Shown here in pieces: positions 1 to 8,418 of a stretch of DNA of 64,000 nt. The stretch's first letter is position 1; every line of letters starts with the position of its first letter. Under the pieces are notes generated by a model. That model made no database searches. It was not told the DNA's origin and was given only the letters and a program-made list of their open reading frames with translations. This DNA comes from Frankineae bacterium MT45 (GTDB taxonomy: Bacteria > Actinomycetota > Actinomycetes > Mycobacteriales > Jatrophihabitantaceae), in the NCBI GenBank assembly GCA_900100325.1, contig LT629697.1, forward strand, positions 3,159,423 through 3,223,422, in the 5' to 3' direction. The translations under genes were made by a program, and so were the position numbers.

Positions 1-319
1 CGGCCAGGGCGGGTGGCGGGGAGGCTGCAGCGTGCGCATCGGCGTCACTCGGGCGACGGGTGACCGGTCGGCGCGCTGCCACCGCGGGTGGGGCGTGACG
101 GGCGGCACGGGGCGCCGGACGCTGGCTGGCGGAGTGACCGGCGACGTGGGCCGAGGGGGCGCTACGGCGGGCGGAGGACTGACGCACCCGGCGGTCGTAC
201 TGCGCGTACTCGGCGTCCAGTTCGGTCGCGGAGCGCTGGGCAGCTTGAATGGACTCGATAGCGGCGCTACGACGGTCATCCACCGCGCTCGCACGACTCC
301 CTTCGGCCTGCTCAGTCAC
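1..319 (-). CDS. N-terminal part of a truncated protein, possibly DUF3152 family
   Basis: On the minus strand a frame opens with GTG at 319 and runs without a stop to the window edge, giving about 106 residues. It begins VTEQAEGSRASAVDD and continues with a helical, charged stretch and then a long Ala/Pro/Arg/His-rich, probably disordered region. No domain is visible, because the rest of the gene lies outside the window. The downstream order (TetR, DUF3107, ferritin-like protein, RhlE) resembles Rv3208-Rv3211 of M. tuberculosis, where the neighbouring Rv3207c is a DUF3152 protein. That identity is a synteny guess only. The opposite-strand frame here looks like a shadow. Confidence 0.5.
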   Translation of the reverse strand, partial: MTEQAEGSRASAVDDRRSAAIESIQAAQRSATELDAEYAQYDRRVRQSSARRSAPSAHVAGHSASQRPAPRAARHAPPAVAARRPVTRRPSDADAHAAASPPPALA

Positions 320-409
320 ACCGTCCAGAGTGGCACATCATGCTGAGAACCGCTGAATCCACACGCCGCGACGATTACCACTGCGGATTCCCTCAAGTTC
401 GGCGACCTG

Positions 410-1477
410 TTACCGGGCCGCCGGGGGGCTGGCGTGGCGCCCCGCACCGTGCTCACTCTGCGTATCAGCCTCACTACGCATCTGCAGAAACGCCCGCGCC
501 GTGCTCTGCGGGTCCTCCATCTGAGCGACGTGGCCGACTCCGGTAAGGATCAACAATCGCGCATCCGGAATCGTGGTGGCCACCCGCGGAGCCAGTCCGA
601 CATCTACCAGTTTGTCGCGATCCCCCCAGACGACCAGGGTCGGAACCGAGATCGTCGCCATCCGCCCCCAGGCGCTGCGGGTGCCCGTCACCAGGTAGTA
701 GCCGACCATGCCGCGCAGCGAACTGAGCAGCGCGTCGGTCGCCCAGCTCATGCCACCGCGCTCCTGCACCTCCGCGATGGCTTCGTCGATTCGGTTCGGC
801 GTGACCAGGCTCGGATTGCCATAGACCAGCTCCAGCGTCTGGCGGGCCCGCGTCCGCGGGCTGGTCCGGGCCAACTTGCGCAGCGCCAGGGTGCCGACAC
901 CAGGCACCAGCAGCAGCGGAAGGGGGTTCACCCGCACCCGGCCCGGACGAAGATCCGGCACGGCCGGCGACACCAGCGTCAGTGTCCGCACCAGGTCGGG
1001 GCGGGCGGCCGCGACCAGGATCGAAATGAGCCCGCCCATCGAGTTGCCGAAGAGATGCACCGGGCCGCGGTTGGACTGCTCCAAGTACGCGATGACCAGA
1101 TTGGCGAAGGACTGGGTGGAGTAGTTGTCGTCCCGGGCCGGCCCCGAACGCCCGAATCCGGGGAGGTCGATCGACTCGATGTCGAGCCAGGGCGAGAGCT
1201 GCGCGGCCAGATCGGTCCAGTTCGTCGACGAGCCGCCGAGGCCGTGGACGAAGAGCGCGGGCTCAGCCTCGCCCGTCGCGCCAGCCGGGCGCGCGGAGAC
1301 GGGAGTGGTGCGGACGTAGAGCGCGGATCCGCCGAGCTGCAGCTTGCGGCCGGGCCAGGGCGCCTGGCTGGTATCCAAGGGCGGCAATTGCTCGTCGGAG
1401 AGTTGCGCGATGCGGACCGACCGCGGCTGCCCGGAACGGGTCCGCAGACTCGGCACCAGCCGCTGGGGGTTCACCAT
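410..1477 (-). CDS. Alpha/beta-fold hydrolase
   Basis: A 355-residue alpha/beta hydrolase of the Abhydrolase_1 type; the substrate is unknown. The oxyanion-loop HGLGGSS lies near residues 78-84, the nucleophile elbow GNSMGG at 144-149 (Ser146), a WGDRD acid motif at 284-288 and the catalytic histidine in GVGHVAQ (His316), so the triad is complete. The N-terminal 40 residues are polar and have no signal peptide. The ATG at 1475-1477 is the start. It is encoded just downstream of ku on the same strand, with a 9-bp gap, so the two may be co-transcribed. The last 20 residues are low-complexity and look like a disordered tail. Confidence 0.85.
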   Translation of the reverse strand: MVNPQRLVPSLRTRSGQPRSVRIAQLSDEQLPPLDTSQAPWPGRKLQLGGSALYVRTTPVSARPAGATGEAEPALFVHGLGGSSTNWTDLAAQLSPWLDIESIDLPGFGRSGPARDDNYSTQSFANLVIAYLEQSNRGPVHLFGNSMGGLISILVAAARPDLVRTLTLVSPAVPDLRPGRVRVNPLPLLLVPGVGTLALRKLARTSPRTRARQTLELVYGNPSLVTPNRIDEAIAEVQERGGMSWATDALLSSLRGMVGYYLVTGTRSAWGRMATISVPTLVVWGDRDKLVDVGLAPRVATTIPDARLLILTGVGHVAQMEDPQSTARAFLQMRSEADTQSEHGAGRHASPPAAR

Positions 1478-1486
1478 GGCGAGAGA

Positions 1487-2587
1487 CTACGCGGTACGGC
1501 GGGCGCGAGTCGACTCGTTCTTGGCCGCGGTCTTCTTCGCCGCCGCCTTGGCCGGAGCCTTCGTGGCGGCGCTACTGGCCGTAGCTTTCGCCGGCGCTGT
1601 TTTCGCCGGCGCTGTCTTCTTGGCCGGCGCTTTCCTCGCAGCGGCCTTCTTGGCCGGAGCCGCCTTCGCTCCGGACGTCTTCATCGTTGCCTTCTCAGCC
1701 GTTGCCTTCTCAGCCGCTGCCTTCTTGGCCGGCGCCTTCTTGGCCGACCCATCACTCGTCGCCGACCCAGCCGCCGAACTTCCAGCCGATTCAGTGCCGG
1801 TCGCCTCGCCCCGCCCACGCTTCGCCGCGTCCACCGACGCCCGCAGTGCGGCCATCAGGTCGATGACGGTGCCGGACGATGGCTGCGCGTCGACGACCTC
1901 GACCACTTCGCGTCCCTCGACCTTGGCGTCGATCACCTGCTGCAGCGCGGCCCGGTATTCGTCGGTGTACTGCTCCGGATCGAAGTCCCCCGACATGCTC
2001 TGCACCAGCGACTGCGCCATGTCGCGCTCCTGCGGGCGGAGTGTCACGTCCGTCTCCAGGAAGGCGAAGTCGGCCGCCCGCACCTCATCCGGCCAGACCA
2101 TCGTCTCGAGCACGATCACGCCTTCCCGCACTCGCAGGGTGGCCAGCTGCTCCCGGTTGCGGATCGCGACCTTCACCACCGCGACCATGCCGCTGTCGGC
2201 GAGCGCGTCACGCAGCAGCACGTAGGGCTTCACCGCGGACTGCTCGGGCTCGAGGTAGTAGCTCTTGGCGAAGTAGATCGGATCGATCTGCTCGTCGGGA
2301 ACGAACTGAAGCACGTCCACCGCCCGCACGGTCGGCAGCGGCAGGTCGGCGAAGTCGTCGTCGGTGAGCACCACGATCTCGCCACTGGGCAGCGCGTAGC
2401 CCTTGGCGATGTCGCCGTAGGCCACCTCTTCACCGTCCGCCTCGGCCACCCGCCGGTACCTGATGCGCGAGCCGTCGCTGCGACGAACCTGATGAAAACT
2501 CACGTCGCGCTCTTCAGTCGCGGAGTACATCTTGACGCCGATACTCACCAAACCGAATGAGACGGCACCTTTCCAGATTGATCGCAC
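1487..2587 (-). CDS. ku: Ku protein, non-homologous end-joining DNA-end-binding
   Basis: Bacterial Ku forms a homodimeric ring on double-strand DNA ends and recruits ligase and polymerase. The GTG at 2587 is preferred over the far upstream ATG because it gives the family's usual beginning, [15 protein letters not shown], and 366 residues. The Ku core (about residues 1-260) includes the typical segments [12 protein letters not shown] and [14 protein letters not shown]. After about residue 260 the protein ends in a roughly 100-residue tail of AKK/PAK/EKAT repeats like histone H1, which in other actinobacterial Ku proteins adds DNA binding. The ligase and polymerase genes are divergent, 157 bp away. 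Confidence 0.93.
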   Translation of the reverse strand: MRSIWKGAVSFGLVSIGVKMYSATEERDVSFHQVRRSDGSRIRYRRVAEADGEEVAYGDIAKGYALPSGEIVVLTDDDFADLPLPTVRAVDVLQFVPDEQIDPIYFAKSYYLEPEQSAVKPYVLLRDALADSGMVAVVKVAIRNREQLATLRVREGVIVLETMVWPDEVRAADFAFLETDVTLRPQERDMAQSLVQSMSGDFDPEQYTDEYRAALQQVIDAKVEGREVVEVVDAQPSSGTVIDLMAALRASVDAAKRGRGEATGTESAGSSAAGSATSDGSAKKAPAKKAAAEKATAEKATMKTSGAKAAPAKKAAARKAPAKKTAPAKTAPAKATASSAATKAPAKAAAKKTAAKNESTRARRTA

Positions 2588-2744
2588 CGGCGAACCCGTC
2601 CTCGAATCTGCCGCGTGCGCCCGTCGCCGCGGCGGTGTTACCAGCCGACGCTGACCGACCAGCAGCCGCGCCGACTTACAACATCTCTGCACCATCATGG
2701 CGCGTGTCGTGGCTCGGCGCTGCATCGCACGGCAGAATTGCCTG

Positions 2745-3686
2745 ATGCGGCCCATGCTCGCGACTGCGCGATCCGACCTCCCACGCGGCGCCGGGTGGCT
2801 CTATGAGTTCAAATGGGACGGCATCCGGGCCCTCGCGGATGTGCACGACGACACGGTCCGGATCACCACCCGCAATGGAAATGACGTGACGGTCGCCTAC
2901 CCCGAACTCCTGGCGCTGCGGACGGAGTTCTCCGATGCGCTGCTCGATGGTGAGATCGTCGCCTTCGCCGATGGGCGTCCCTCCTTCGAGAGCCTTCAGC
3001 AACGGATGAACGTGCATCAGGACGCGCCCGCCCGGGCCCTCGCCACGACGAACCCGGTGGCGTTCATCGCCTTCGATCTGCTGCGTCTCTACGGGGTCGA
3101 TCTGACCGGTCGTGAGCTGCACGAACGACGCGAGACGCTGCAGCGATTGGCGGATGGATCCGACCCGGCCGACTCCAGTTGGAGCCTCAGCCCGGCCTTC
3201 GACGACCCGGACGCGGTCTCCAGCGCCGCTCGGGCGCATGAACTCGAAGGGGTCGTAGCCAAACGAGCCGACAGCCGGTACCACTCGGGGGCTCGCAGCG
3301 CAGACTGGGTGAAGGTGAAGTTCATCCAGCGCAGCGAGTTCGTCGTGATCGGCTGGGAGTCGGCCAGCGAGTCGGCTACACGCCTTAGCTCGCTGGTCCT
3401 CGGGTACTTCGCCGACGGCCGGCTGCGAGTGGCCGGAAAGGTCGGCAGCGGACTCACCAACGCGACCGCGCGGTCGCTGCAGAAGCAATTGGTGACAGAC
3501 CTTAGCCCGACAGAACTGGACCTCAAGGCGAGCCCGGGCCGGGTCCTCACCCGGGTAGAGCCGCGGACCGTCGTGGAAGTCTCCTATTCTCAATGGTCAA
3601 ACGACACCGATCAGGCCCGGCTGAGACATCCCGTCTTCGTCGGAGTGCGGACGGACAAGGATGCGAGCGAGGTGGGACGGGATTGA
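2745..3686 (+). CDS. ATP-dependent DNA ligase (LigD ligase domain as a separate protein)
   Basis: A 313-residue ATP-dependent DNA ligase that seals ends held by Ku. The adenylation motif EFKWDG is at residues 21-26 with nucleophile Lys23. Further motifs are LLDGEIVAF, the VAFIAFDLL segment, EGVVAKR and the VKVKF motif V, followed by a C-terminal OB-fold. ATG 2745 is chosen because the family begins MRPMLATA; the longer frame from 2697 adds 16 unrelated residues. The protein holds only the ligase module of LigD. The polymerase module is the next gene, whose TTG start overlaps this stop codon, and no 3'-phosphoesterase module is present in the window. Confidence 0.92.
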   Translation: MRPMLATARSDLPRGAGWLYEFKWDGIRALADVHDDTVRITTRNGNDVTVAYPELLALRTEFSDALLDGEIVAFADGRPSFESLQQRMNVHQDAPARALATTNPVAFIAFDLLRLYGVDLTGRELHERRETLQRLADGSDPADSSWSLSPAFDDPDAVSSAARAHELEGVVAKRADSRYHSGARSADWVKVKFIQRSEFVVIGWESASESATRLSSLVLGYFADGRLRVAGKVGSGLTNATARSLQKQLVTDLSPTELDLKASPGRVLTRVEPRTVVEVSYSQWSNDTDQARLRHPVFVGVRTDKDASEVGRD

Positions 3687-4621
3687 GTAAACGCGTCGCC
3701 GTCGAGGTACAGGGACGACAGCTGAGCCTGTCGAATCTGCAGAAGGTGATGTACCCCGAGCCCGGCTTCACCAAGGGCGAGGTGATCGACTACTACACAC
3801 GGATCGCACCGCTCATGCTGCCGCACCTCGCGGCCCGGCCCCTCACGGTCAAGCGGTACCCGAACGGAGTGGATGCGCCTTTCTTCTACGAGAAGAACGC
3901 GCCGAAGAACACCCCCGACTGGGTTCCCACGGCACGCATAGCGGTACCCGGCTCGACGATGGACCGCGAAACCATCGACTTCCTCATCGTCGAGGAGTTG
4001 GCGACCCTGGTGTGGCTGGCCAACCAGGCAGCACTCGAACTGCACACCCCGCAGTGGCAGGTCACCTCCGAATCCGGACGCCGCGGCAGCGGTGCACCGA
4101 AGCCGCGTACCGATCTGATCGTCTTCGATCTCGACCCAGGCAAGCCCGCCGGCATCGCCGAGTGCGCTGAGGTGGCGCTGCTGCTGCGCACCGAACTCGT
4201 CGACGCCGGCCTCCGTCCGGCGGTGAAGACCTCCGGATCCAAGGGGATCCAGGTGAGCGCGGCGGTGTCGGTGACCGCGCCCGACGAGACGTCCAAATTC
4301 GCCAAGCAGCTGGCGACGAGGCTGGCCGAGCGACATCCGAAGCTGATCGTGTCGAAGATGGCTAAGACGCTTCGTGGCGGCAAGGTGCTGATCGACTGGA
4401 GTCAGAACAACGCCGCCAAGACGACCGTCGCTCCGTACTCGCTGCGGGCACGCAGCCGCCCGACGGTGTCAACGCCCGTCTCCTGGGACGAACTGCAGTC
4501 ACCGCAGAACCTGGTCTTCACCGCAGCTGACGTTCTTGAGCGCGTCGAACGCCTCGGTGACCTCTATTCCGACACACTAAAACCACCAAATCACCCTCAG
4601 TTGGTCGGCGAGAGGGTTTAG
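3683..4621 (+). CDS. NHEJ polymerase (LigD PolDom, primase-polymerase)
   Basis: A 312-residue primase-like polymerase of the archaeo-eukaryotic primase fold that fills gaps during Ku-dependent end joining. The start is the TTG at 3683, which overlaps the ligase stop as TTGA and is preceded by GAGGTGGG, so the two are translationally coupled. The family's opening (SKRVAVEVQGRQLSLSNLQK) begins right after it. Visible motifs are the metal-binding VFDLDPG, SGSKGIQV and the later KTLRGGKVLIDWSQNN segment. It stands alone, like the separate polymerase proteins of some actinobacteria, rather than as the N-terminus of a fused LigD. Confidence 0.9.
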   Translation: MSKRVAVEVQGRQLSLSNLQKVMYPEPGFTKGEVIDYYTRIAPLMLPHLAARPLTVKRYPNGVDAPFFYEKNAPKNTPDWVPTARIAVPGSTMDRETIDFLIVEELATLVWLANQAALELHTPQWQVTSESGRRGSGAPKPRTDLIVFDLDPGKPAGIAECAEVALLLRTELVDAGLRPAVKTSGSKGIQVSAAVSVTAPDETSKFAKQLATRLAERHPKLIVSKMAKTLRGGKVLIDWSQNNAAKTTVAPYSLRARSRPTVSTPVSWDELQSPQNLVFTAADVLERVERLGDLYSDTLKPPNHPQLVGERV

Positions 4622-4671
4622 CGTCGTAACATCTGTGGAAATTAGTATCCGCGCGGAGTTTGGGAGCACTG

Positions 4672-5325
4672 TTGATAACCGAGAGCGAGCCGACGCCGCG
4701 GAGTGGACGCCTACCGCGCGCCGAACGGCGCAAGCAACTGCTGGCAGCGGCCCAGAGTGTCTTTATCGCCAACGGCTATCACGCAGCCGCCATGGACGAC
4801 ATCGCCTCCGAGGCGGGCGTCTCGAAGCCGGTGCTCTACCAACACTTCCCCGGCAAGCTTGAGCTCTACCTGGCCCTGATCGACGAGCAGGCTGAGGCGC
4901 TGGTCGGAGCGATCCGGCGCGCACTGTCGGAGACCAGTGACAACCAGGAGCGCGTGCACGGCGTGCTGAGCACCTTCTTCAACTTCGTGGAGGGCGCAGA
5001 GGGCGGCTCCCCCGGTGCCTTCCGGCTGATCTTCGAGACCGACCTCGGCAACGACCCCGCGGTTCGTGAGCGGGTCGACCGGGTCTCCTCGGAGATCATG
5101 CACGCGGTCGCCGACACCGTCTCCGCCGACACCGGCCTCGACCGGGTCCGGGCCGAACTGCTGGCGATGGTGCTCACCGGTGGCGCGCAGATCGTCGCCC
5201 GCTGGTGGCTCAATGCCGACCGCCCGATCCCCAAGGACGAAGCCGTCGCGCTCGTCGAGTCCCTGCAGTGGCGAGGAATCTCCAACTTCCCCCTCTTCAT
5301 CCTGGAGCAGCAGCGTTCGCTCTGA
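4672..5325 (+). CDS. TetR/AcrR family transcriptional regulator
   Basis: A 217-residue TetR repressor. The N-terminal helix-turn-helix spans about residues 17-60 and includes RAERRKQLLAAAQSVF and VSKPVLYQHFPGKLELY, the classic TetR recognition-helix region. The C-terminal helical ligand/dimer domain follows, and the ligand is unknown. TTG 4672 is preferred because GGGAG lies 5 bp upstream; TTG 4660 is an alternative with poor spacing. In M. tuberculosis the equivalent position (Rv3208) also holds a TetR gene directly before the DUF3107 gene, as here, so the regulator is a conserved neighbour rather than a recent arrival. Confidence 0.88.
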   Translation: MITESEPTPRSGRLPRAERRKQLLAAAQSVFIANGYHAAAMDDIASEAGVSKPVLYQHFPGKLELYLALIDEQAEALVGAIRRALSETSDNQERVHGVLSTFFNFVEGAEGGSPGAFRLIFETDLGNDPAVRERVDRVSSEIMHAVADTVSADTGLDRVRAELLAMVLTGGAQIVARWWLNADRPIPKDEAVALVESLQWRGISNFPLFILEQQRSL

Positions 5326-5450
5326 GCGCAGAGCCACACAGGGCCACCACGCGCAGTACCCGCCAGCCTTCGGCTAGCGTGATTACCAACATTCGCTATC
5401 AATGGCGGAGTTCCGGCTCGGCCCGCTCCGCAGAACCAAGGAGGCACCTC

Positions 5451-5675
5451 GTGGAGGTCAAAATCGGCGTTCAGCACACGCCGCGCGAGATCGTTATCGA
5501 AAGCTCGCAGACTCCGGCCGAGGTGCAGTCGCTCGTGGCGGACGCCTTGAAGAAAGGCGAAGGTCTGCTGTCGCTGACCGACGAGAAGGGGCGGGTCGTC
5601 CTCGTTCCGTCGGCGCTCGTCGCCTACGTCGAGATCGCCGACGCCGACGTCCGCCGCGTCGGCTTCGCCAGCTAG
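5451..5675 (+). CDS. DUF3107 family small protein (TB9.4-like)
   Basis: A 74-residue protein of the DUF3107 family, known in mycobacteria as TB9.4 (Rv3208A); its biochemical role is not established. The GTG start at 5451 is well supported by AAGGAGG seven bases upstream. The sequence EVKIGVQHTPREIVIES, then a helix and VVLVPSALVAYVEIA, ends VRRVGFAS, the typical beta-alpha-beta pattern of the family. It follows the TetR gene by 125 bp and faces the ferritin-like gene convergently, the same arrangement as Rv3208-Rv3208A-Rv3210c. There is no signal peptide or membrane segment. Confidence 0.88.
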   Translation: MEVKIGVQHTPREIVIESSQTPAEVQSLVADALKKGEGLLSLTDEKGRVVLVPSALVAYVEIADADVRRVGFAS

Positions 5676-5676
5676 C

Positions 5677-5724
5677 CGATCACACAGACGGCTCAGCCGC
5701 CCGACAACACAGACGGCTCAGCCG
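5677..5724. repeat. Two-copy direct repeat, 25-bp period, at a stop codon
   Basis: Two copies of a 23-bp unit (5677-5699 and 5702-5724) differ at about two positions and share ACACAGACGGCTCAGCCG. The second copy contains the stop codon of the ferritin-like gene read on the minus strand. Each copy holds the palindrome CGGCTGAGCCG, so it could fold as a small hairpin between two convergent genes. Confidence 0.75.
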
Positions 5725-6464
5725 TCGAGACCCAGTTCTCGCATGCGTTCGCTGTGCTTGTCCGTGATCCGGGTGATCATCGCCGCCACGCCGGTGAGCC
5801 CTCCGGTGCCGCTCATAAGTAGCTCGGTCAGCGCGTCGTTCTCAGCCAGGACGTGCTGAGTCTGGCTGATCGCCTCACCGACGAGACGGCGCCCCCAGAG
5901 CGCCAGGCGTCCGGCCAGCGCCGGCTGCGCGGCGATCGCGGCACGTACCTCTCGTACGGCGAAGGCGGCACTACCGCTATCGGCCAGCACCACGCTGATG
6001 AGCTCACGCGTCCGCTCATCGACGAACTCGGCCACTTCGCGGTAGAAGTCAGCCGCCATCCCGTCACCGACGTACGCCTTGACCAGCCCCTCCAGCCAGG
6101 TCGAGGGCGCCGTCGTCGCGTGAAACGCCTCGAGCGCCGGGATGAAGGGTGCCATCGCCGAATTCGGCTCGGCACCGAGCTCGGTGAGGCGATCGGCGAG
6201 GAGCCGGAAATGTGCGATCTCGGTGCCCGCCATCTGGGCCAGGGTGGCGCGACCGACCAGCGTCGGCGCCATCCGGGCGTCCTCGGCGAGGCGTTCGAAG
6301 GCCGTCAACTCGCCGTAGGCCAGCACCGCCAGCAGGTCCACCACGGCAGCCGGTGGCGTCTGCTCACCCTCGACATCCGGCGCGGAGACGCGGGTTGGAG
6401 CGTCAGAATCGGTGGGCACGGAGAAGTCGGTCACGCGGGAAGAGTAACGCCTGCCGACGCTCAC
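5718..6464 (-). CDS. Ferritin-like fold protein (Rv3210c-like)
   Basis: A roughly 248-residue, mostly helical protein with a ferritin-like four-helix core. The helix pair YGELTAFERLAEDA and AQMAGTEIAHFRLLADRL has the E...ExxH spacing of di-iron proteins, and a second pair lies near DGMAADFYREVAEFVDERT. The family is related to the MiaE/ferritin-like group, but the substrate is unknown. GTG 6464 is chosen because GGAGG lies nine bases upstream; GTG 6434 (VTDFSVPTD) is a reasonable alternative. It is convergent with DUF3107 and divergent from rhlE, as in Rv3210c-Rv3211. Confidence 0.82.
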   Translation of the reverse strand: MSVGRRYSSRVTDFSVPTDSDAPTRVSAPDVEGEQTPPAAVVDLLAVLAYGELTAFERLAEDARMAPTLVGRATLAQMAGTEIAHFRLLADRLTELGAEPNSAMAPFIPALEAFHATTAPSTWLEGLVKAYVGDGMAADFYREVAEFVDERTRELISVVLADSGSAAFAVREVRAAIAAQPALAGRLALWGRRLVGEAISQTQHVLAENDALTELLMSGTGGLTGVAAMITRITDKHSERMRELGLDG

Positions 6465-6719
6465 GCCGCAGCGCCTCCAGTCGGTGCCGCGACGCCTGCG
6501 ACGACGGCTGAGCCGCAGCCCACCGCGCGGAATCCTCGAAAACGCAGCGGTTGAGATAGCATTAGGCTCTGGCGCCCTGAATCTCGGGGCGCCGAATCTC
6601 CGCGTTGACCCTCTTCTTCGTCGACCTAGCCACCGCAACTGCGCGGTCTGCAGTCGAATGTGCACCGGATTCACCGGTCAAGCTGGTCGGCGCACCGAAA
6701 ATGGAAGAGCAACGGAAAT

Positions 6720-8363
6720 ATGACAACAGAAGATCTTTCGAGCGCACCCTCCGTCGAAGACGTCGAGGCTGCCCCCATCGAAGCCGAAGTTACGCCGCTG
6801 GCCGCCCGGGCCGACGTGAGCCCGAAGAGCCCGGCGTTCTCCGACTTCCCGATCCGTCCCGAGATCGTGAGCGCGCTGGCCGACGTCGGCATCACGCACA
6901 CCTTCGCCATCCAGGAATTGACGCTGCCCATCGCGCTGGCCGGCAATGACCTGATCGGTCAGGCGCGCACCGGCACCGGCAAGACGCTTGGGTTCGGTGT
7001 GCCGCTGCTCAACCGCCTGCAGCTCGGTGACGCCAAGCCGATCAGCGGCGCCGCTCCACAGGCCATCGTCATCGCCCCGACCCGCGAGCTCGCGGTCCAG
7101 GTCTCCGGCGACCTCGCCGCCGCCGGCAAGACGCTGGGCGCCCGTGTCCTGTCGATCTACGGCGGGCGCGCCTACGAACCGCAGATCGATGCACTGCGCA
7201 AGGGCGTCGACGTGGTGGTGGGAACCCCCGGACGTCTCCTCGATCTCATCAAGCAGGGCCATCTGGTGCTGAGTTCCATCCAGACACTCGTGCTGGACGA
7301 GGCCGACGAGATGCTCGATCTCGGCTTCCTGCCCGACATCGAGAAGATCATGGCCACCATTCCGGCCCGCCGCCAGACCCTGCTCTTCTCCGCGACGATG
7401 CCCGGACCGATCGTGGCCCTGGCCCGCCAGTTCCTCCAGCAGCCGATCCAGATTCGGGCCGAGGAGGGGAATGGGACGCCGCAGACCGAGCACATCGATC
7501 AGTTCGCCTACCGGGCCCACTCGATGGACAAGATCGAGCTCCTCTCCCGCATCCTGCAGGCCCGCGGGCGGGGGCTGACGATGATCTTCACCCGGACCAA
7601 GCGCACCGCGGCCAAGGTGGCCGAGGGGCTGATCGAGCGCGGCTTCGCAGCCGCCGCCGTCCACGGTGACCTCGGTCAGGGCGCCCGCGAGCAGGCCCTG
7701 CGCGCGTTCCGCTCCGGCAAGGTCGACGTTCTCGTCGCCACCGACGTCGCCGCCCGCGGCCTCGACGTTGATGACGTCACACACGTCATCAACTATCAGG
7801 CGCCGGAAGACGAGATGACCTACGTGCACCGGATCGGACGCACCGCCCGCGCCGGCAAGTCCGGCACCGCGGTGACGCTCGTCGACTGGGACGACGTCCC
7901 GCGCTGGAAACTGATCTGCGACAAGCTCGCCCTCCCGTTCCACGAGCCGGTCGAGACGTACTCGACCTCCGAGCATCTCTTCATTGAGCTCGACATCCCG
8001 CGCGAGGTCCGTGGCACCCTGCCCCGCGCCGAGCGCACTCGGGCCGGTCTCGGTGCTGAAGAGGTCGAGGACCTGGGCGGACGGGAACCACGCGCGCCGA
8101 AGGGTGGCGACGGCGGACGCCGCGGTGGACCGGCTCGACGCACACGCAATCAGCGCTCTGGGGGCGAAGGCGTCCGCGGGCGCAGTGAAGCGAGCGCCGG
8201 GACCGATGCCGGTTCGGCGCCGACAGAGGGCCGCTCCGCGCGCGGTGAGGGCGGTTCGCCCCGCCCGGCCCGGCAGCGCAACCGCCGGCGTACCCGGGCC
8301 GGATCGCCGGACGCGCTTCGCGGCACGGCGGAGTCGACGCCGAGCGAGCAGCCGAAGAGCTGA
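6720..8363 (+). CDS. rhlE: DEAD-box ATP-dependent RNA helicase, RhlE type
   Basis: A 547-residue DEAD-box RNA helicase acting in the cytoplasm on structured RNA or ribosome assembly. A Q-motif precedes ARTGTGKT (82-89). Then come PTREL, TPGR, DEAD (193-196), SAT, and in the second RecA domain ATDVAARGLDV and HRIGRTARAG. From about residue 430 a long Arg/Gly/Ala-rich, charged tail ends in QPKS; such tails bind RNA. The start ATG at 6720 (MTTEDLSS) fits the gene better than the upstream in-frame ATG at 6660. In M. tuberculosis rhlE (Rv3211) has the same neighbours. Confidence 0.94.
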   Translation: MTTEDLSSAPSVEDVEAAPIEAEVTPLAARADVSPKSPAFSDFPIRPEIVSALADVGITHTFAIQELTLPIALAGNDLIGQARTGTGKTLGFGVPLLNRLQLGDAKPISGAAPQAIVIAPTRELAVQVSGDLAAAGKTLGARVLSIYGGRAYEPQIDALRKGVDVVVGTPGRLLDLIKQGHLVLSSIQTLVLDEADEMLDLGFLPDIEKIMATIPARRQTLLFSATMPGPIVALARQFLQQPIQIRAEEGNGTPQTEHIDQFAYRAHSMDKIELLSRILQARGRGLTMIFTRTKRTAAKVAEGLIERGFAAAAVHGDLGQGAREQALRAFRSGKVDVLVATDVAARGLDVDDVTHVINYQAPEDEMTYVHRIGRTARAGKSGTAVTLVDWDDVPRWKLICDKLALPFHEPVETYSTSEHLFIELDIPREVRGTLPRAERTRAGLGAEEVEDLGGREPRAPKGGDGGRRGGPARRTRNQRSGGEGVRGRSEASAGTDAGSAPTEGRSARGEGGSPRPARQRNRRRTRAGSPDALRGTAESTPSEQPKS

Positions 8364-8418
8364 AGCACCGCCGACCCCGGCGGCCGGCCGTCACCGGTAG
8401 GTGGGCGAAGATGTTTCG

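Noticed and set aside
434-2560. 708-codon plus-strand frame opposite the hydrolase and ku genes
   Set aside because: Covers two well-supported minus-strand genes; low-complexity, Arg-rich product without family signals.
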